Of a stretch of 64,000 nt of DNA, positions 1 to 11,936 are shown piece by piece. Under the pieces are notes generated by a model. That model made no database searches and was not told the origin of the DNA. It saw only the letters and a list, made by a program, of their open reading frames with translations. A program made the position numbers and the translations under genes. The stretch is from Carex sylvatica (taxonomy: Eukaryota; Streptophyta; Magnoliopsida; Poales; Cyperaceae). The stretch covers positions 124,001 through 188,000 of the forward strand of contig CAXKVR010000109.1 in assembly GCA_964058845.1 (NCBI GenBank), read 5' to 3'. Each line of letters begins with the position of its first letter. Within the stretch, counting starts at the first letter, position 1.

Positions 1-2
1 CC

Positions 3-2114
3 CCAAATGGAGTTGAGAGTGAGATTAAAGATCTCATGGAAATCGGCATGCAAATTATTAAAAAATGTGACGGTTTGCCTATTGCCATCAAAAGCATAGG
101 CGGTGTACTTTGTACAAAACGCAACACGAGAGATAACTGGGAAGCAATTCTTGCAAGCCATGTGTGGTTCATGAATGGGCTATCGGCAGATGTCCATCGT
201 GCTTTTTATTTGAGTTATGAGGATCTTCCATCGCCTTTGAAGCAATGCTTCATTTTTTGCTCCCTCTATCCTGAAGATTTTCTGTTTTACCAAGTAGATT
301 TAATCTATATGTGGCAAGCAGAAGGTTTTTTTAAAGGTAAGGGAAATTTTTGGGAATTGGGCCAATTGTATTACGCAGAGTTAATAGCGCGAAATCTTTT
401 GGAAGATACTAAAAGCTCCTTTAGTTGGGAACGATGCAAAATGCATGACCTTTTGTGGTCTTTTGCCCGTCAATTAGGAAAAGATGAGAACTATGTTTTA
501 AGGGAGAAACAAGTTTTAACCAAGTCTGACGATTCGATGAAAGTACGACGGTTATCAATAGAAGGAAATGATGTGGTGAACGCTGAAGTAATTAAAAATG
601 AAAAGGGGGTGAGAACATTAGTACTTTGTAATAAACCTGATGTTGCACTTCATGATCTATGTAAAGCTGCTCCTAAGCTTCGCATTTTAGATATATCTAA
701 GTCCAATATCTCAAGCCTGCCAGATTCTTTGTTTAGCCTTGTGCATCTTAGATACTTGAATGTGAGTGAAACGATGTTGAGAACTATTCCAAATTCCTTA
801 GGAAATCTAAGAAATTTAGAATGTTTTTATTGTACAGACTGCACTGAGTTGTCCCACATCCCCCAAAGCATTAGTAATCTACGAGAGCTGAGGTGTCTTA
901 GTTTTACAAATACAAAGGTCAAGGCAATCCCAATGGGATTAAAGAATATGGAAAAGCTCATTGGTTTATATGGTTTCCAGCCATACAAGAATAGTTTCGA
1001 GGGATTCAGTAGCCTAGATGGACTTGAATCTCTATCACAACTCATTGAACTTAGGTTAGTGGGCTTAGAGAGTGTATCTGATAGGAACATAGCAAAAAGA
1101 GCTAACCTTATAACCAAGAATAAGTTGAGAAAACTTTACCTTTTCTACACTTTATTTAGTTCGGAAGAACAACTTTCCCAAACTAATGAGAAGAAGATGT
1201 CAACTGAGGATGTTTTAAATGAGCTCTGTCCTCCACGTTCTGTAGATGTTATTAGAATTAGTGGTTACTTTGGTAGATATCTTCCTAATTGGTTGAATCT
1301 GGGAGCAGCCTTTCCGAACTTGAAATATCTTACTATTGTAAAGTGTGCTGGCTTTGAGAGGCTTGCCCCATTAGGCCAACTCCCCAATTTGGATATCCTT
1401 CAAATCTACGGTGCCTATTCAGTGGTTAGTGTGGGAGAAGAATTCTTTTGGGGGGATAGCCAAAGCAGAGAAACAGTAGCAACGAGTTGTCTTGTCAAGC
1501 CTGCATTTCCCAAATTGAGTAAACTATACTTTTTAGATATGCCCAATTGGAAAGAGTGGAAGTGGAATAAGGGACAACCAGCCATGCCCAAACTAACAAA
1601 ATTTTATATTATAGCTTGTCCCCAGTTGATATCTCTTTCAGAGGGTTTTTCACATTATGTTACTTCCTTGGAGCGCGTAAATATTAAAGGTGCTGACAAT
1701 CTGATTACCATAGAGAACCTCCCAACAACCAAAGCAATTGTTATTTCTGAAAATCCTAACTTGGAGAGGATTTCTAATATACCCAGCATCTCATTTATTA
1801 GCATTAAAGAATGCCCAAATCTAAGAACTTTGGAGAACCTTAAATCATTACAAAGAATGCAATTGGTTGATTTTAAAATGAAAGCCCTCCCAGATTACTT
1901 GATGACGATAATGCCACAGAAGCTAGCAGTCAAGTGTAGTGAGGAGCTGTTTCGGGAGATTGCTACCCAAGGAGACACGGGTTCTGAGTGGCACAAATTC
2001 AAGCACATTGACAAGGTGATGCTTTCCACACTGGATAAATCGCTCTATGCTACCTACCAGAAGACACCATTCAATTTCACCACCAATATAAATAAAAGGT
2101 CAGTTCAGAGATGA
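3..2114 (+). CDS. CC-NB-LRR (NLR) disease-resistance protein, 5'-truncated by the window
   Basis: Intracellular immune receptor of the RGA/I2-like CNL type; NLRs of this class sense pathogen effectors and switch on defence. The frame is open to the window edge, so the Met at 36 is internal and the real start lies upstream. Counting from that Met, one sees the NB-ARC end: GLPIA (about 13-17), the RNBS-D block with LKQCFIFCSLYPED (68-81) and KMHDL, the MHD switch motif (135-139). About 450 residues of leucine-rich repeats follow (roughly 205-650), with repeats such as LRILDIS and LRYLNVS. P-loop, kinase-2 and any coiled coil are outside the window. The stop is TGA at 2112-2114. An AAAG/GTCAGT at about 2098 resembles a 5' splice site, so the last few codons could instead be intronic. 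No frameshift is visible. Whether the gene is expressed cannot be told. Confidence 0.9.
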   Translation, partial: PNGVESEIKDLMEIGMQIIKKCDGLPIAIKSIGGVLCTKRNTRDNWEAILASHVWFMNGLSADVHRAFYLSYEDLPSPLKQCFIFCSLYPEDFLFYQVDLIYMWQAEGFFKGKGNFWELGQLYYAELIARNLLEDTKSSFSWERCKMHDLLWSFARQLGKDENYVLREKQVLTKSDDSMKVRRLSIEGNDVVNAEVIKNEKGVRTLVLCNKPDVALHDLCKAAPKLRILDISKSNISSLPDSLFSLVHLRYLNVSETMLRTIPNSLGNLRNLECFYCTDCTELSHIPQSISNLRELRCLSFTNTKVKAIPMGLKNMEKLIGLYGFQPYKNSFEGFSSLDGLESLSQLIELRLVGLESVSDRNIAKRANLITKNKLRKLYLFYTLFSSEEQLSQTNEKKMSTEDVLNELCPPRSVDVIRISGYFGRYLPNWLNLGAAFPNLKYLTIVKCAGFERLAPLGQLPNLDILQIYGAYSVVSVGEEFFWGDSQSRETVATSCLVKPAFPKLSKLYFLDMPNWKEWKWNKGQPAMPKLTKFYIIACPQLISLSEGFSHYVTSLERVNIKGADNLITIENLPTTKAIVISENPNLERISNIPSISFISIKECPNLRTLENLKSLQRMQLVDFKMKALPDYLMTIMPQKLAVKCSEELFREIATQGDTGSEWHKFKHIDKVMLSTLDKSLYATYQKTPFNFTTNINKRSVQR

Positions 2115-4560
2115 TGTGATCTTGTCATTACTCTTTTTGTTTAGGTATATTAATTCCTCTACGTGATCTAACTAGGTTTATATTAATTGTCATATATTTA
2201 ATTGCTCAAATATCAGATCCAATTCATGATTTTTCTTGACAAATCCACCGTAGTCTCTGTTGAGAAGTAATTCAAAATTGTTTGTTGAAACCTGCATTGG
2301 TTAGGTTTTTATGTTATGTAGTAGGCTGTTATTTTAGTAAATAAGTGGGATGTTATTTTAGGAAGTTGTGGTACTTACTTTAGGAACGTTGTGTTTTAAC
2401 TATGTATGAATTTCTGTAATTTGTGCATTAGAGAGTACAATTGAGCATTTTGAGAAATCTGTTTATGTTTACCAGCATTTCTCTACAAGAATTACAATTC
2501 ATAGAGTCAATGCCTGTTTTCGTACCAACAAAGGGCAGCATATAGTCACGATTCCAACAGTCTCCTGCAATTATACAGGGCGTAGAATTTACAATTTGGA
2601 GTGCTCCAGTATATTAGTTTGTACCAGTTCATTGTGGCAATTTTACTGTCAACTCCAAATTTTTCCGTACATTTTACTTTGTTGGAACTATTTTGCCCTT
2701 ATCTCTGAATATTTGCATGTTGGTGAGCCTTTATTTCATCTGTCATTGTACAGATTTTCATAATATTTTTTTTTTTTGTGAAGAATAAGGGTCTAACACT
2801 TATTTGTTGCATAATTTTCTGAGGATTTAACTATGAAAAATATCTTTAAAGGGAGTGACAACAAATTGTCTTGAAGTGAGCTTGTTTTTTGTGTATATAA
2901 CTTGTTCTTATCCGTTTTGACCCATGATTTTAACTGTAATTTCATTTTCTATAAAAGAGAAAAAACTGTTTTGTGACAGCTATATCAAATAGCATTATAT
3001 CTCATTATCTAATTCATTACATGCATAAAATATCTCTGCAAGCAGTCATACAGAGTTTATTGTTGTTTATTCTGGGTCTATAATAAATCAAACTAAGAGA
3101 TGGGTTTTTCTGATATGACAAATATTGTGCATGTATATATCAAATTTGAAGTCAAAACAAATTTATTGAGAAAATATATAATATAAATTCACAGGATATT
3201 GTGGGTAGGCATCATGTATTATATTGATATTTGGTTGATTTTGAAATTGAAGCCCTCCCAGATTACTTGATGACGATAATGCTACAGAAGCTAGCAATCA
3301 AGTGTAGTGAAGAGCTGTTTTGGGAGATTTCTATCCAAGGAGACGCACAAGGTCAGTTCAGAGATGATGTGATCTTGTCATTACTCTTTTTTTTTAGGTA
3401 TATTAATTTCTCTACGTGATCTAACTAGCTTTATATTAATTGTCATGTATTTAATTATTCAAATATTAGATCCAATTCATGATTTTGCTTGATCTAAATC
3501 CACCGTAGTCTCTGTTGAGAAGTAATTCAAAATTGTTTGTTGAAATCTGCATTGGTTAGTTATTTTCAGCATGTTATGTAGTGGGCTGTTATTTTAGTAA
3601 ATTAGTTGGATATTATTTTAGGAAAGTTGTGCTGCTTATTTTAGGAACGTTGTAGTGTTATAAAAATGTATGAATTTCTGTAATTTGTGAATTAGAGAGT
3701 ACAATTGAGCATTTTGAGAAATCTGTTTCTGTTTACCAGCATTTTTTCAGAAATTCTCTCTCTCTACAAGAATTGCAATTCATAGAGTAAATCCCTGTTT
3801 TCGTACTAGAAAAGGCTGCATCATATAGTCACAATTCTAACAGTCTTCCACAATTATACAGAGCATAGAATTTACAATTTGGAGTGCTCTAGTATATTAG
3901 TTTGTACCAGTTCATTGTAGCAATTGTACTGTCAACTCCATAATTTTCCGTACATTTTACTTTGTGAACACTATTTTACCCTTATCTCTGAATATTTGCA
4001 TGTTGCGTTTATTTCATCTGTCATTGTACAAATTTTCATAAAATTGTTTTTTTAAGAATAAGGGTCTAACCCTTATTTGTTGTATAATTTTCTGAGGATT
4101 TAACTATGAAAAATATCTTTAAAGGGAGTTACAAGTGCAGTACCATACCAAATTGTCTTGAAGTGATCCTGGTTTTTGTGTAGCTTGTTCTTATCAGTTT
4201 TTGACACCTGTTTTCTTTATCATGATTCGTGATTTTAACTGTGATTTCATTTACTATAAAAGAGTAAGTTTTGGGACAACTTTCTCAAATATCATTATAT
4301 CTCAATTATCTCATTCATGCATAAAATATCTCTGCAAGCAGTCATGCAGATTTATTGTTGTTAATTTATTCTGGTTCTAAAATAAAACAAACTAAGAGAT
4401 AGGTTTTTCTAAGCACTTTAATTGATATTATTTTAATTGCATTAGTGACAAGAAAAATATGACAAATTTGGAGTCAAAACAAATTTAGTGAGAAAATATA
4501 TAATATGAATTCACAGGATATTAATTGTTGGTTGGCATCATGTATTATATTGATATTATG
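1859..4560 (+). repeat. Tandem duplication of the NLR last-exon end plus 3' flank (two units of about 1.35 kb)
   Basis: Unit 1 is about 1859-3229 and unit 2 about 3230-4560. Unit 2 restarts at the NLR codons TTGGTTGATTTT and then follows unit 1 through the 3' flank with scattered substitutions and small indels. Unit 2 lacks about 110 bp present in unit 1 between 1980 and 2097. The internal junction at 3230 shows only 1-2 bp of shared sequence, which fits non-homologous or replication-slippage duplication. Divergence is several percent by eye, so the event is not recent. Confidence 0.85.
3231..3419 (+). pseudogene. Duplicated NLR C-terminal fragment
   Basis: This 62-codon open frame is a second copy of the NLR tail (residues ALPDYLMTIM and KLAIKCSEELFWEI match the parent at about 1885-1965). 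It lacks promoter, NB-ARC and nearly all LRRs, and it diverges from the parent frame where the 110-bp segment is missing. It is a by-product of the tandem duplication. It could still act as an alternative last exon for the upstream gene if transcription reads through; nothing in the sequence shows that. Confidence 0.75.
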
Positions 4561-4668
4561 TTTGAATTTTAAAGATTTTATTTTCTTCACATGATAAATT
4601 TCTTCAATAATGCAGCGAACCCAAGGATTTACTATAGAATTCATTATGTAACTGGTCAATTTAGGCAT

Positions 4669-4951
4669 TGAGTGGTAGTTGGGATCATATAAGGAAAAAT
4701 CGGCCGTTTCAAATCGAATTGGATGGGACCAATCCGATTTTTGACTGAGTTACGCGCTAGACAAATTCCGGGTGAAACGGCCCAATTCCAATCAAATTCT
4801 GACCGTAACGTATTGATTCCAGTCAAATTTCGGCCGAGATGATTCAATTCCACCGAAACGGCCAAAATAGCCATATAACAATCTCCAAAAAAAATTTTGT
4901 TCCCAGCGTGAAATCTAGATCTCTTGAATAAAAGCCCATCCAACTACCACC
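4669..4951. mobile_element. Possible MITE with short imperfect inverted ends
   Basis: The left end GAGTGGTAGTTGGGAT and right end ATCCAACTACCACC are inverted copies over about 14 bp, enclosing about 280 bp that is GC-richer than its surroundings. No target duplication was found, so family and boundaries are uncertain. Confidence 0.3.
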
Positions 4952-5953
4952 GCAACATACTAGACTTATTTGTTAGAAACAGAACTATATTTATATATAA
5001 ATCTTGTAATCTGTACTATATACAAGTATTGAAATGTTTGTATTATTTTTTTTAATGAATTATTTGATTGTAATCGTTTGTTTAAACAGAAATTGTTGAC
5101 ATATTATATTTTTATTATTTTTTTCCGATTGTTTAGTATAAAACAAGTTTCTGACAAAAAAGTCCGATTTTTCGAGCTAAATAGGTCAATTCCGGTCGAT
5201 TCACCAATTCCGGATCGGAATCAGCCAGGACCAATCCAAATTCCGATTCTGATTCCGATTTTTCATTCTATGGTTGGTATGCATGTATTCTGACCCAACA
5301 CCGTTATTAGCAAAATTTATTTGTTTCCATAATTTACATTCAGGTGAGGTATGTCATTTAAATTGGGATTATATATAGCTATCTAATGTAAGTAGAAAGC
5401 TTCAGTAAACAAATAGATATACAAGACGAAGAAAGAATAAAAAAAGGTTAATTTTGCAAACATACCAGCATTCCTTAATTAATTATTAGTTATTTGTGGA
5501 TTTGATTCACAGTAAATGTATCAAATCTGATTTAGTACATGAATCAAAGTTTCAGCAAATAAATAGATATACAGGACAAAGAAAGTTTGAGTACTAGAAA
5601 GCTGATTTATCTTTTCTCTTTGTGGTTTGTAGAATTGCCAACTAAAGGCGTCAATGTTGATTGGCAAGGAGCTTTCTGTAAAAAACAATATTTGTGTTTG
5701 TTTTCTTCCACTTGGTTATGCCTGTTGTTTTATCTACTTTTATTTTTTCTTTTTCTTTTTTGTCTATATTGATTGTCTTATCTATTTTGGTTATTTAAGT
5801 TTCAGTGTGTGATTTTTGTCAAAGTTTTTAAGATTCCTGGTTAAATTAATTGACATATTTGTTGAATTTGTAAGTAAAATTGTGGTTTTTTTATGTTTGA
5901 ATCTCCAAGACCCGTGTCCCCATTATGTTATGTTTGCTATTTATTTCCAACAG

Positions 5954-6286
5954 GAGCCCAGGAGAGAAGAAGTTTACAATGAGCACAGTTTTTATTTTGG
6001 GGATTTTGATTCAGTTTTATTCGGCTTTGTTAAAAAATTTCGAAAGATCATCAGATAAAATGAGCATATGGATAAAATCATTACTCCGTTTGTTGCTCGT
6101 GACAAACTTCCATGGGATCGCTCTGTATCATCTTTTCAGGGCTCTGATTCTTTTTCAGAAGAAAAATTTCATGCGTACATGGTTTGTTTTGCTTTACTTG
6201 AAAGAGAAAGAGGAACCCTAAATAGGGGTGATAAGAATGTGCACAACCTAACCTTATGCAAAATTAATTCAGCTGATCAGAGGTTA
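5954..6286 (+). pseudogene. Unrecognised exon-like frame with one in-frame stop
   Basis: A pyrimidine-rich stretch ending CAACAG/GAG looks like a 3' splice site at 5953. From it, one frame stays open for about 110 codons except for a TAA at 6056-6058. The part after the stop reads like protein (PFVARDKLPWDRSV, then SFSEEKFHAYMVC), unlike the low-complexity frames around it. I do not recognise a family. It may be a decayed exon of a cellular gene or chance. The 5.0-5.95 kb stretch upstream has only T-rich DNA and a short repeated segment (5396-5440 and 5548-5590). Confidence 0.25.
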
Positions 6287-6499
6287 TGATTGGTTTTTTC
6301 AATTAGCTTTCACATATACGAACAGAATGCATTTCCAGATTCAGCGCATTTTGAACAACAACTAATATACTCAGTTCTCTATTATCATTTATCAGTTAAG
6401 TACTAAATGCAGGTCCCTGTGATTGATTTTTCCGATTAGCAACACCTAATTGGAGAGTTGCAAGGAGGGAATAGGCTCATGCCTGTGGAAATAAATCTG

Positions 6500-6667
6500 C
6501 TGTTATTCCAAAGGAATAACAGGAACCTGTTATTCAGATCTCAATGATTCAAAATTTTCCATGTGCGAATCTTAAGGAAGAAAGTTTTTCATGCGTGAAT
6601 CTAAATAAAGATCAATGGTTGGGATCGGAATAACAGGTTCATGTTATTCCTTTGGAATAATAACAGG
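6500..6667. mobile_element. Short MITE with about 40-bp inverted ends
   Basis: The left arm CTGTTATTCCAAAGGAATAA is matched by the reverse complement of the right arm at 6626-6667 over about 40 bp with few mismatches. Each arm also contains a smaller palindrome (TTATTCC/GGAATAA). No coding capacity. No clear target duplication, so the superfamily is left open. Confidence 0.6.
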
Positions 6668-6981
6668 TACTTTGCATTTGGGAATTTTTGTTTCATATCA
6701 TTTTGTAAGGGAAAAACTTCCTGTTCGATCAAAACCATCTCTGATTTGCAGTTTAAGAAAAATACCCATCTTACCCTTTATTTATAATAATTTGAAACTT
6801 TAAAAATACCTATTTTACCCTTTACGGAAAAAAGAAAAAAATAATGTAGCTTTTTTAAGAAACAAATGTGAGTCTTCTAATTTCTCCGTTTCTGAGAGCA
6901 AGCCGTCCATTTCTGTAATTCTGACGTATACATAAGCGTATACATAAATGTCACTGTGTATAACATGCACAAACTTGCATA

Positions 6982-8049
6982 TGCTAGTGGAAAAATATGA
7001 AATCAGGATCGGTTATATACGCATATTAGTATCGACATACAACCGATCCTGATGAAGACGATCCTAATACTTTTTTGTTTTTTTTGTTTTGCAGAACCAA
7101 CTTTATAAAAAATAAAAAAAAAGTATTAGGATCGGTTGTTAATAAAAAAACTGATCCTAGTAGTATCAGGATAAGGATCAGTTGTTTATAACAACCGATC
7201 CTAATAGTGAAACTATCAATCAGGATCGGTTTTTATAAACAACTGATCCTGATAATATCATGACCAGTTGTTTATAAAAAACCGATCCTGATAGTATCAG
7301 GATCAGTTGCTCTAAAGAATTGATCCTGAAAACTATCAAGATCAGATGTTTAGAGCAACTGATCCTGATACTATCAGGATCGGTTTTTATAAATAACTGA
7401 TCCTGATAATATCATGACCAGTTGTTTATAAAAAACCGATCCTGATAGTATCAGGATCAGTTGCTCTAAACATCTGATCCTGATACTATTATGATCGATT
7501 TTTCAAAAGAACTGATCCTGATAGTTCAACTATGAGGATCAGTTGTTCTAAACAACTGATTCTTATCCTGATACTATCAGGATCAGTTTTTTTTATTAAC
7601 AACCGATCCTAATATTTTTTTTTTTTTTTTTTTTTTGCAGAACCAACTTTATAAAAAAAAAAAAAAAAAAAGATATTAGGATCGGTTGTTAATAAAAAAA
7701 CTGATCCTGATAGTATCAGGATAAGGATTAGTTGTTTAGAACAACTGATTCTAATAATTGAACTATTAGGATCAGTTCTTTTGAAAAACCGATCATGATA
7801 GTATCAGTTGTTTAGAACAACTGATCCTAATAGTATCATGATTGGCTTTTATAAACAACAGATCATGATACTATCAGGATCAGTTTTTATAAACAACCGA
7901 TCCTAATAGTGGAACTATTAGGATCAGTTGTTTAAAAAATTCGATCTGATTAACTATTAGAATTGGTTTTGTTCAGAGAACGGATCCAGATAGATACTAG
8001 TATCGGTTATTTCATATAGCCGATCCTGATTCTTGTTTTTCCACTAGTG
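6982..8049. mobile_element. Non-autonomous CACTA (CMC/EnSpm) element packed with subterminal repeats
   Basis: The right end reads TTTTTCCACTAGTG. The left end TGCTAGTGGAAAAA is its inverted copy with a decayed first dinucleotide, giving the typical CACTAGTGGAAAAA terminus. The whole 1068-bp interior consists of dozens of forward and inverted copies of GGATC(A/G)GTTGTTTA and its relatives, spaced about 35-45 bp apart, as expected for subterminal binding sites of a CACTA-type transposase. A poly-T/GCAGAACCAACTTTATAAA module occurs twice (about 7080 and 7625). No transposase frame, and no 3-bp target duplication is visible, so it is old. Confidence 0.75.
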
Positions 8050-8711
8050 ACGTACATCGAGTAAAAGGCTAAGCATCATGCACTTCCTATCTAAATATCT
8101 AATTAAGAACCCCTAAGTCCATCCAGTGAAAGAAAGATAAAAGAGAAATAAGAGAAAATATGATTTCCATAGAAAAATCAGGGAACAAACTTGAGATCAG
8201 CAGCATCGCCAGATTCGAAACTGCAGAGGCAGAACCAGGATTTGAATTTGGCTGGGTGGGGGTGGGGGGAGTGAGCCGCCGAAAGACGAAAGAACAACCA
8301 CATGGGTGCCAATCGGTATACATATGTAAAAATCATATGAAAATAACCACACAATAAGCAACTTCTGATTTTATGGGGGGTGCATGGCCCCCTTTGCTTG
8401 TACTTAGTTCCACCCCTGTTCGGAAGCATGTAGTTTTGTCTCGGTGGGTCCAAACAACATCTAAAAAGTGCCAAGGCGCTCTGGCTCTTATGTTCCCTAG
8501 GAGTGAAAGAAATACTGTTTCTCTCTACAAGGCTTTCAGGTTTGATGAAAGATAATTGTATAGCAAGCACAACTGGTCTTTTAGCATCTCTTGTGTTTTA
8601 ACATCTCTTTCCTCGAGAACTCGACCAATTTAGTGTGTCATCCTCGTCAATTTCATTCCATTATTGTGCTTCACTATTATTTCCTGCTTGTTTGGTGTAG
8701 TAGTCTGCACA
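8050..8711. other. Intergenic, no gene recognised
   Basis: Open frames here (8099-8570, both strands) overlap one another, lack family motifs and sit in a G-rich tract around 8245-8280. The segment at 8536-8600 is repeated at 9610-9680. Confidence 0.4.
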
Positions 8712-9465
8712 AATGACAAGTACCAATTTGCAACTGGATGAATTTGAAGTGGTACTTAAAAAAAAAGAGTGCACTCTCAAAATGTCAAACAGTGCAGGGT
8801 TTCAATTAGTTAATTTAACTTTATATCTTTATAGTAATCAGCCAACAATAAAGAGCCTTCAATTAATAATGAACATAAGATTATAAGATTCGGTATAAAA
8901 ATCCAAGTGGAGTTGATTGTAATAACAAAACCCCTTTTTTAAAGTAATAATACCAAACAAAAAAACTTCAATTAAACAATAAATTTCTTCAAATTCTAAC
9001 ACGTTAAAGCCCAATAAAATCACGGTGCTTGAATATATGTAGACATGTAAATGAGGTCTAAGTGCGTAATCTCTTTTGGGCTGAACTTGTTTGGGCTTCT
9101 AAAGAAAGGGTTAACTGTTGTCTGGTGGTGATTGAATCTGAAGATGTCACTTATTATATACCTCGCATGGTATCCTGCACAATTGTCTCAGCCATTTGCA
9201 TCCTAACCAGAGGGGAACAGTTGTTCTTTTCAATGAACATCGGACCAAAATTCATTTGATATTCCGTGCAAACAGTTCGATTCACATTGAATTTCGTGCG
9301 AGCAAATTTGAATCTACACTAATCTCAACCGTCCTGTGAATCTAAACTATCTGTACAAATTTCAACATTGATTCAGACAGCTTAGAAGACCGGGCATCAG
9401 ATAAATTTAAGTCTAATGCCCGTTGGAACCCCTCCTCTACTTGGCCAGAGCTTCACGTTTAACAA
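8712..9465. repeat. Duplicated segment, copy 1
   Basis: About 750 bp that recurs at 10540-11271 in the same orientation with many small indels. Both begin AATGACA(A/G)GTACCAATT and end near the GGCCAGAGCTTCACGTTTAA stretch. No coding frame is conserved between the copies, so it is a non-coding or decayed repeat of unknown type. Confidence 0.7.
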
Positions 9466-9805
9466 CCTGTATGTATGCCTTGCACACAACTTCTGTGCCT
9501 TGGTTGTAGTTGTACACAACCCATAATGCTACCCAAGCAGCATTACACGATGTGTATTTGATTGCCACGACAAAATATGAGAACGGCTAGTGCCGCAGCA
9601 CACCAACTTTCAGGTTCGATGAAAGATAATTGTATATTGCAAGCATGTACAACTGGTTTTTTAGCATCTCTTGTGTTTTAAGCATGTATTTATTAGGAGA
9701 AGAGCATACGATAGTAAGAAAATCATAAATACTAATGAATGGAAATAAAAATTGAACAAGAACCAATCAACATTAAATTAGTAATAAAAAATATATATAT
9801 GAGCG

Positions 9806-10257
9806 AGACTATGGTACTCTATAGTACTAAGCATAGCACACCTTGGTACATATTATAAATGCATATTTTTTATTTTCAAATTCCAAATAATCGATCCATA
9901 TCGCTCAACATCATCTCCATTTAAAAATGTACTGGGAGGCCAAATTTTAGATTTTTAGATTTTTTTTTTTTTACTATCTTTTTAAATGGATAGAAAAATC
10001 ACTACTTTCAGATGGGTCATAATTGTTAGAATTTTTTATTAAACTAAACTAATAAAAAATTCAGTAAAGTGATGATTTTTAAATATTTTGAAAAAATAGT
10101 AAAAAATTTCTGAAAAATGTAAAATTTGGTCTCTAAGCACATTTTAATATGAAGAACACGTTGGAAGGTTCAAATCGACTATTTGAACTTTGAAAATAAA
10201 AATATAAGAAAAGGGTGCACGTTAAGAACACAAAAGATGGTACATTTTAACCCTCCT
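9806..10257. mobile_element. Palindromic MITE, GAGTGAGGCTATGGTAC-type ends
   Basis: It opens GAGCGAGACTATGGTAC. The centre is two inverted arms: AATGTACTGGGAGGCCAAATT at about 9927 pairs with AATTTGGTCTCTAAGCACATT at about 10125. The right arm ends near 10257. The same arm sequences occur at 11937-12265, 25200-26030 and 32192-32362. Non-coding; superfamily not resolved. Confidence 0.55.
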
Positions 10258-10304
10258 CTTGTAAATATAGTAAAAAAATTATAAAATAATTCATTGTACA
10301 CCGA

Positions 10305-10530
10305 TAAAATTATACAATCTACGTAATAAAACATGAATATGCATCATGACTTTTAATGTCGATTCTTGTAATTGAAAAAATAATTTGCATCCTCTAGGCA
10401 GGTACGTAGCACCTACCAGTGACAACGACGCCAAAAAAAAATGCATTTAATCCTCTTAAGGTAAACCAAATTCTAAAAATATCACAATTAATGAAGAAAA
10501 ATGTATAGCCCCAAATAAAAAAGAGTACAG
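10305..10530. repeat. Dispersed repeat, also at 28935-29225
   Basis: The stretch from CTACGTAATAAAACATGAAT through GCACCTACCAGTGACAACG to about 10530 recurs at 28935-29225 with indels. It directly precedes the duplicated segment at 10540. No coding sequence recognised. Confidence 0.6.
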
Positions 10531-10539
10531 TGGGACCCA

Positions 10540-11271
10540 CAAATGACAGGTACCAATTGCAACTGGATGAATTGGAAATGGTACTTGAAAAAAGATTGCA
10601 CACTCGCTCAAAATGTCAAACAGTGCATGGTTTCAATTAGTCAATTTAACTTTATTGTAATATCTTTACAGTAATCAGCCAATAATAAAGAGCTTGCATT
10701 TGATAATGAAGATAAGATTCAGTATAGAAATCCAAGAGGAGTTTATTGTAATAACAAAATCCTTTATTATGAAGTAATAATACCAAACAAAAAAACTTCA
10801 ATTATAACAATAAATTTCTTCAAATTCTCACATGTTAAAGCCCAATAAACAAGGTGCTTCAATATATGTAGACATGTAATGAGGTCTAAATGAATCATCT
10901 CTTTTGGGCCTTTTGGGCTGAATTGTTTGGGCTTCAAAAGAAAGGGAACTTTGTCTGCTGGTGATTGAATCTGAAGATGTCACTTGTTAGTTATTAGATA
11001 CCTCGCATGGTATCCTGCACAATTTTCAATGAACATCGATCGGACCAAAATTAGTTTGATATTCGGTGCAAACAGTTCGATTCACGTTGAATTTCGTGCG
11101 AGCAAATTTGAATCTACACGAATCTCAACGGTCCTGTGAGACTAAAACTATCTGTACGAATTTCAACATTGATTCGGACAGCTTAGAAGACCGGGCATCA
11201 GATAGATTTAAGTCTGATGCTCGTTGGAACCCCTCTTCTACTTGGCCAGAGCTTCACGTTTAACAACCTGT
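10540..11271. repeat. Duplicated segment, copy 2
   Basis: Second copy of the segment at 8712-9465, in the same orientation. The stretch 11272-11936 after it holds no feature I can support. Confidence 0.7.
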
Positions 11272-11936
11272 ATATTACGATTTACAAAAAAAAAAAAATA
11301 TTATAATAACGAACTATAGTAAAAAGATATTTATAAAATCATGTCTGACCATTTCATCCTTAGGTAAAATTGACTTTTGCAATGTAGACCCAATATTTGT
11401 AATCTTGCCAATAAAACCCATATATAAAATCATGTCTCAATTTTTGTATCTTAAATCAAATATCTTCTTCAGACATTTGCATATAACACCCAACTTTCTA
11501 GTGATAGATATGTGTTGGAAAAGACTAATTAATTCCTATATGATGTCAACAACTTTCCTTCAATTTTCAAAACAAAATTTTCTTAATCCAAATTAGTCAT
11601 AAACTACTTAAATTAAATCGTGATGGGGGATGGAATCATTACAAAATCAAGATTTTATCTTCTTTTTGAATATTTTTTTCTGGTAGAATGATGACATTTC
11701 ATGTTCGTTTATGATTTTGTACGACTGATGTGATAAGCCATTGAAGGAAAGAGAGCTATCAAGGAAGGTTACAAGAGCTTTCCTCTGAGTCATATTTCAT
11801 TTATAAGCTCCATTAATTTTTTTATTTTGATTTAATTTAGCACATTATCTCAAATTCATCCCTTTTCATTTTCTTAGGTAGTCAATAGTCATGCATATTA
11901 TCTGTTTTTTTACTACATAATTGGACTATTACATAA

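Noticed and set aside
5078..6221. Frames at 5078-5293, 5587-5772 and 5925-6221
   Set aside because: Phe/Leu/Tyr-rich translations of T-rich DNA without a family match.
7000..8030. Regularly spaced repeats that could suggest a CRISPR array
   Set aside because: Repeats occur in both orientations with variable spacing between CACTA termini in a plant genome; a transposon explains them.
8099..8570. 130-codon minus-strand frame and overlapping plus-strand frames
   Set aside because: Mutually overlapping, no motif, no splice context, and flanked by repeats.
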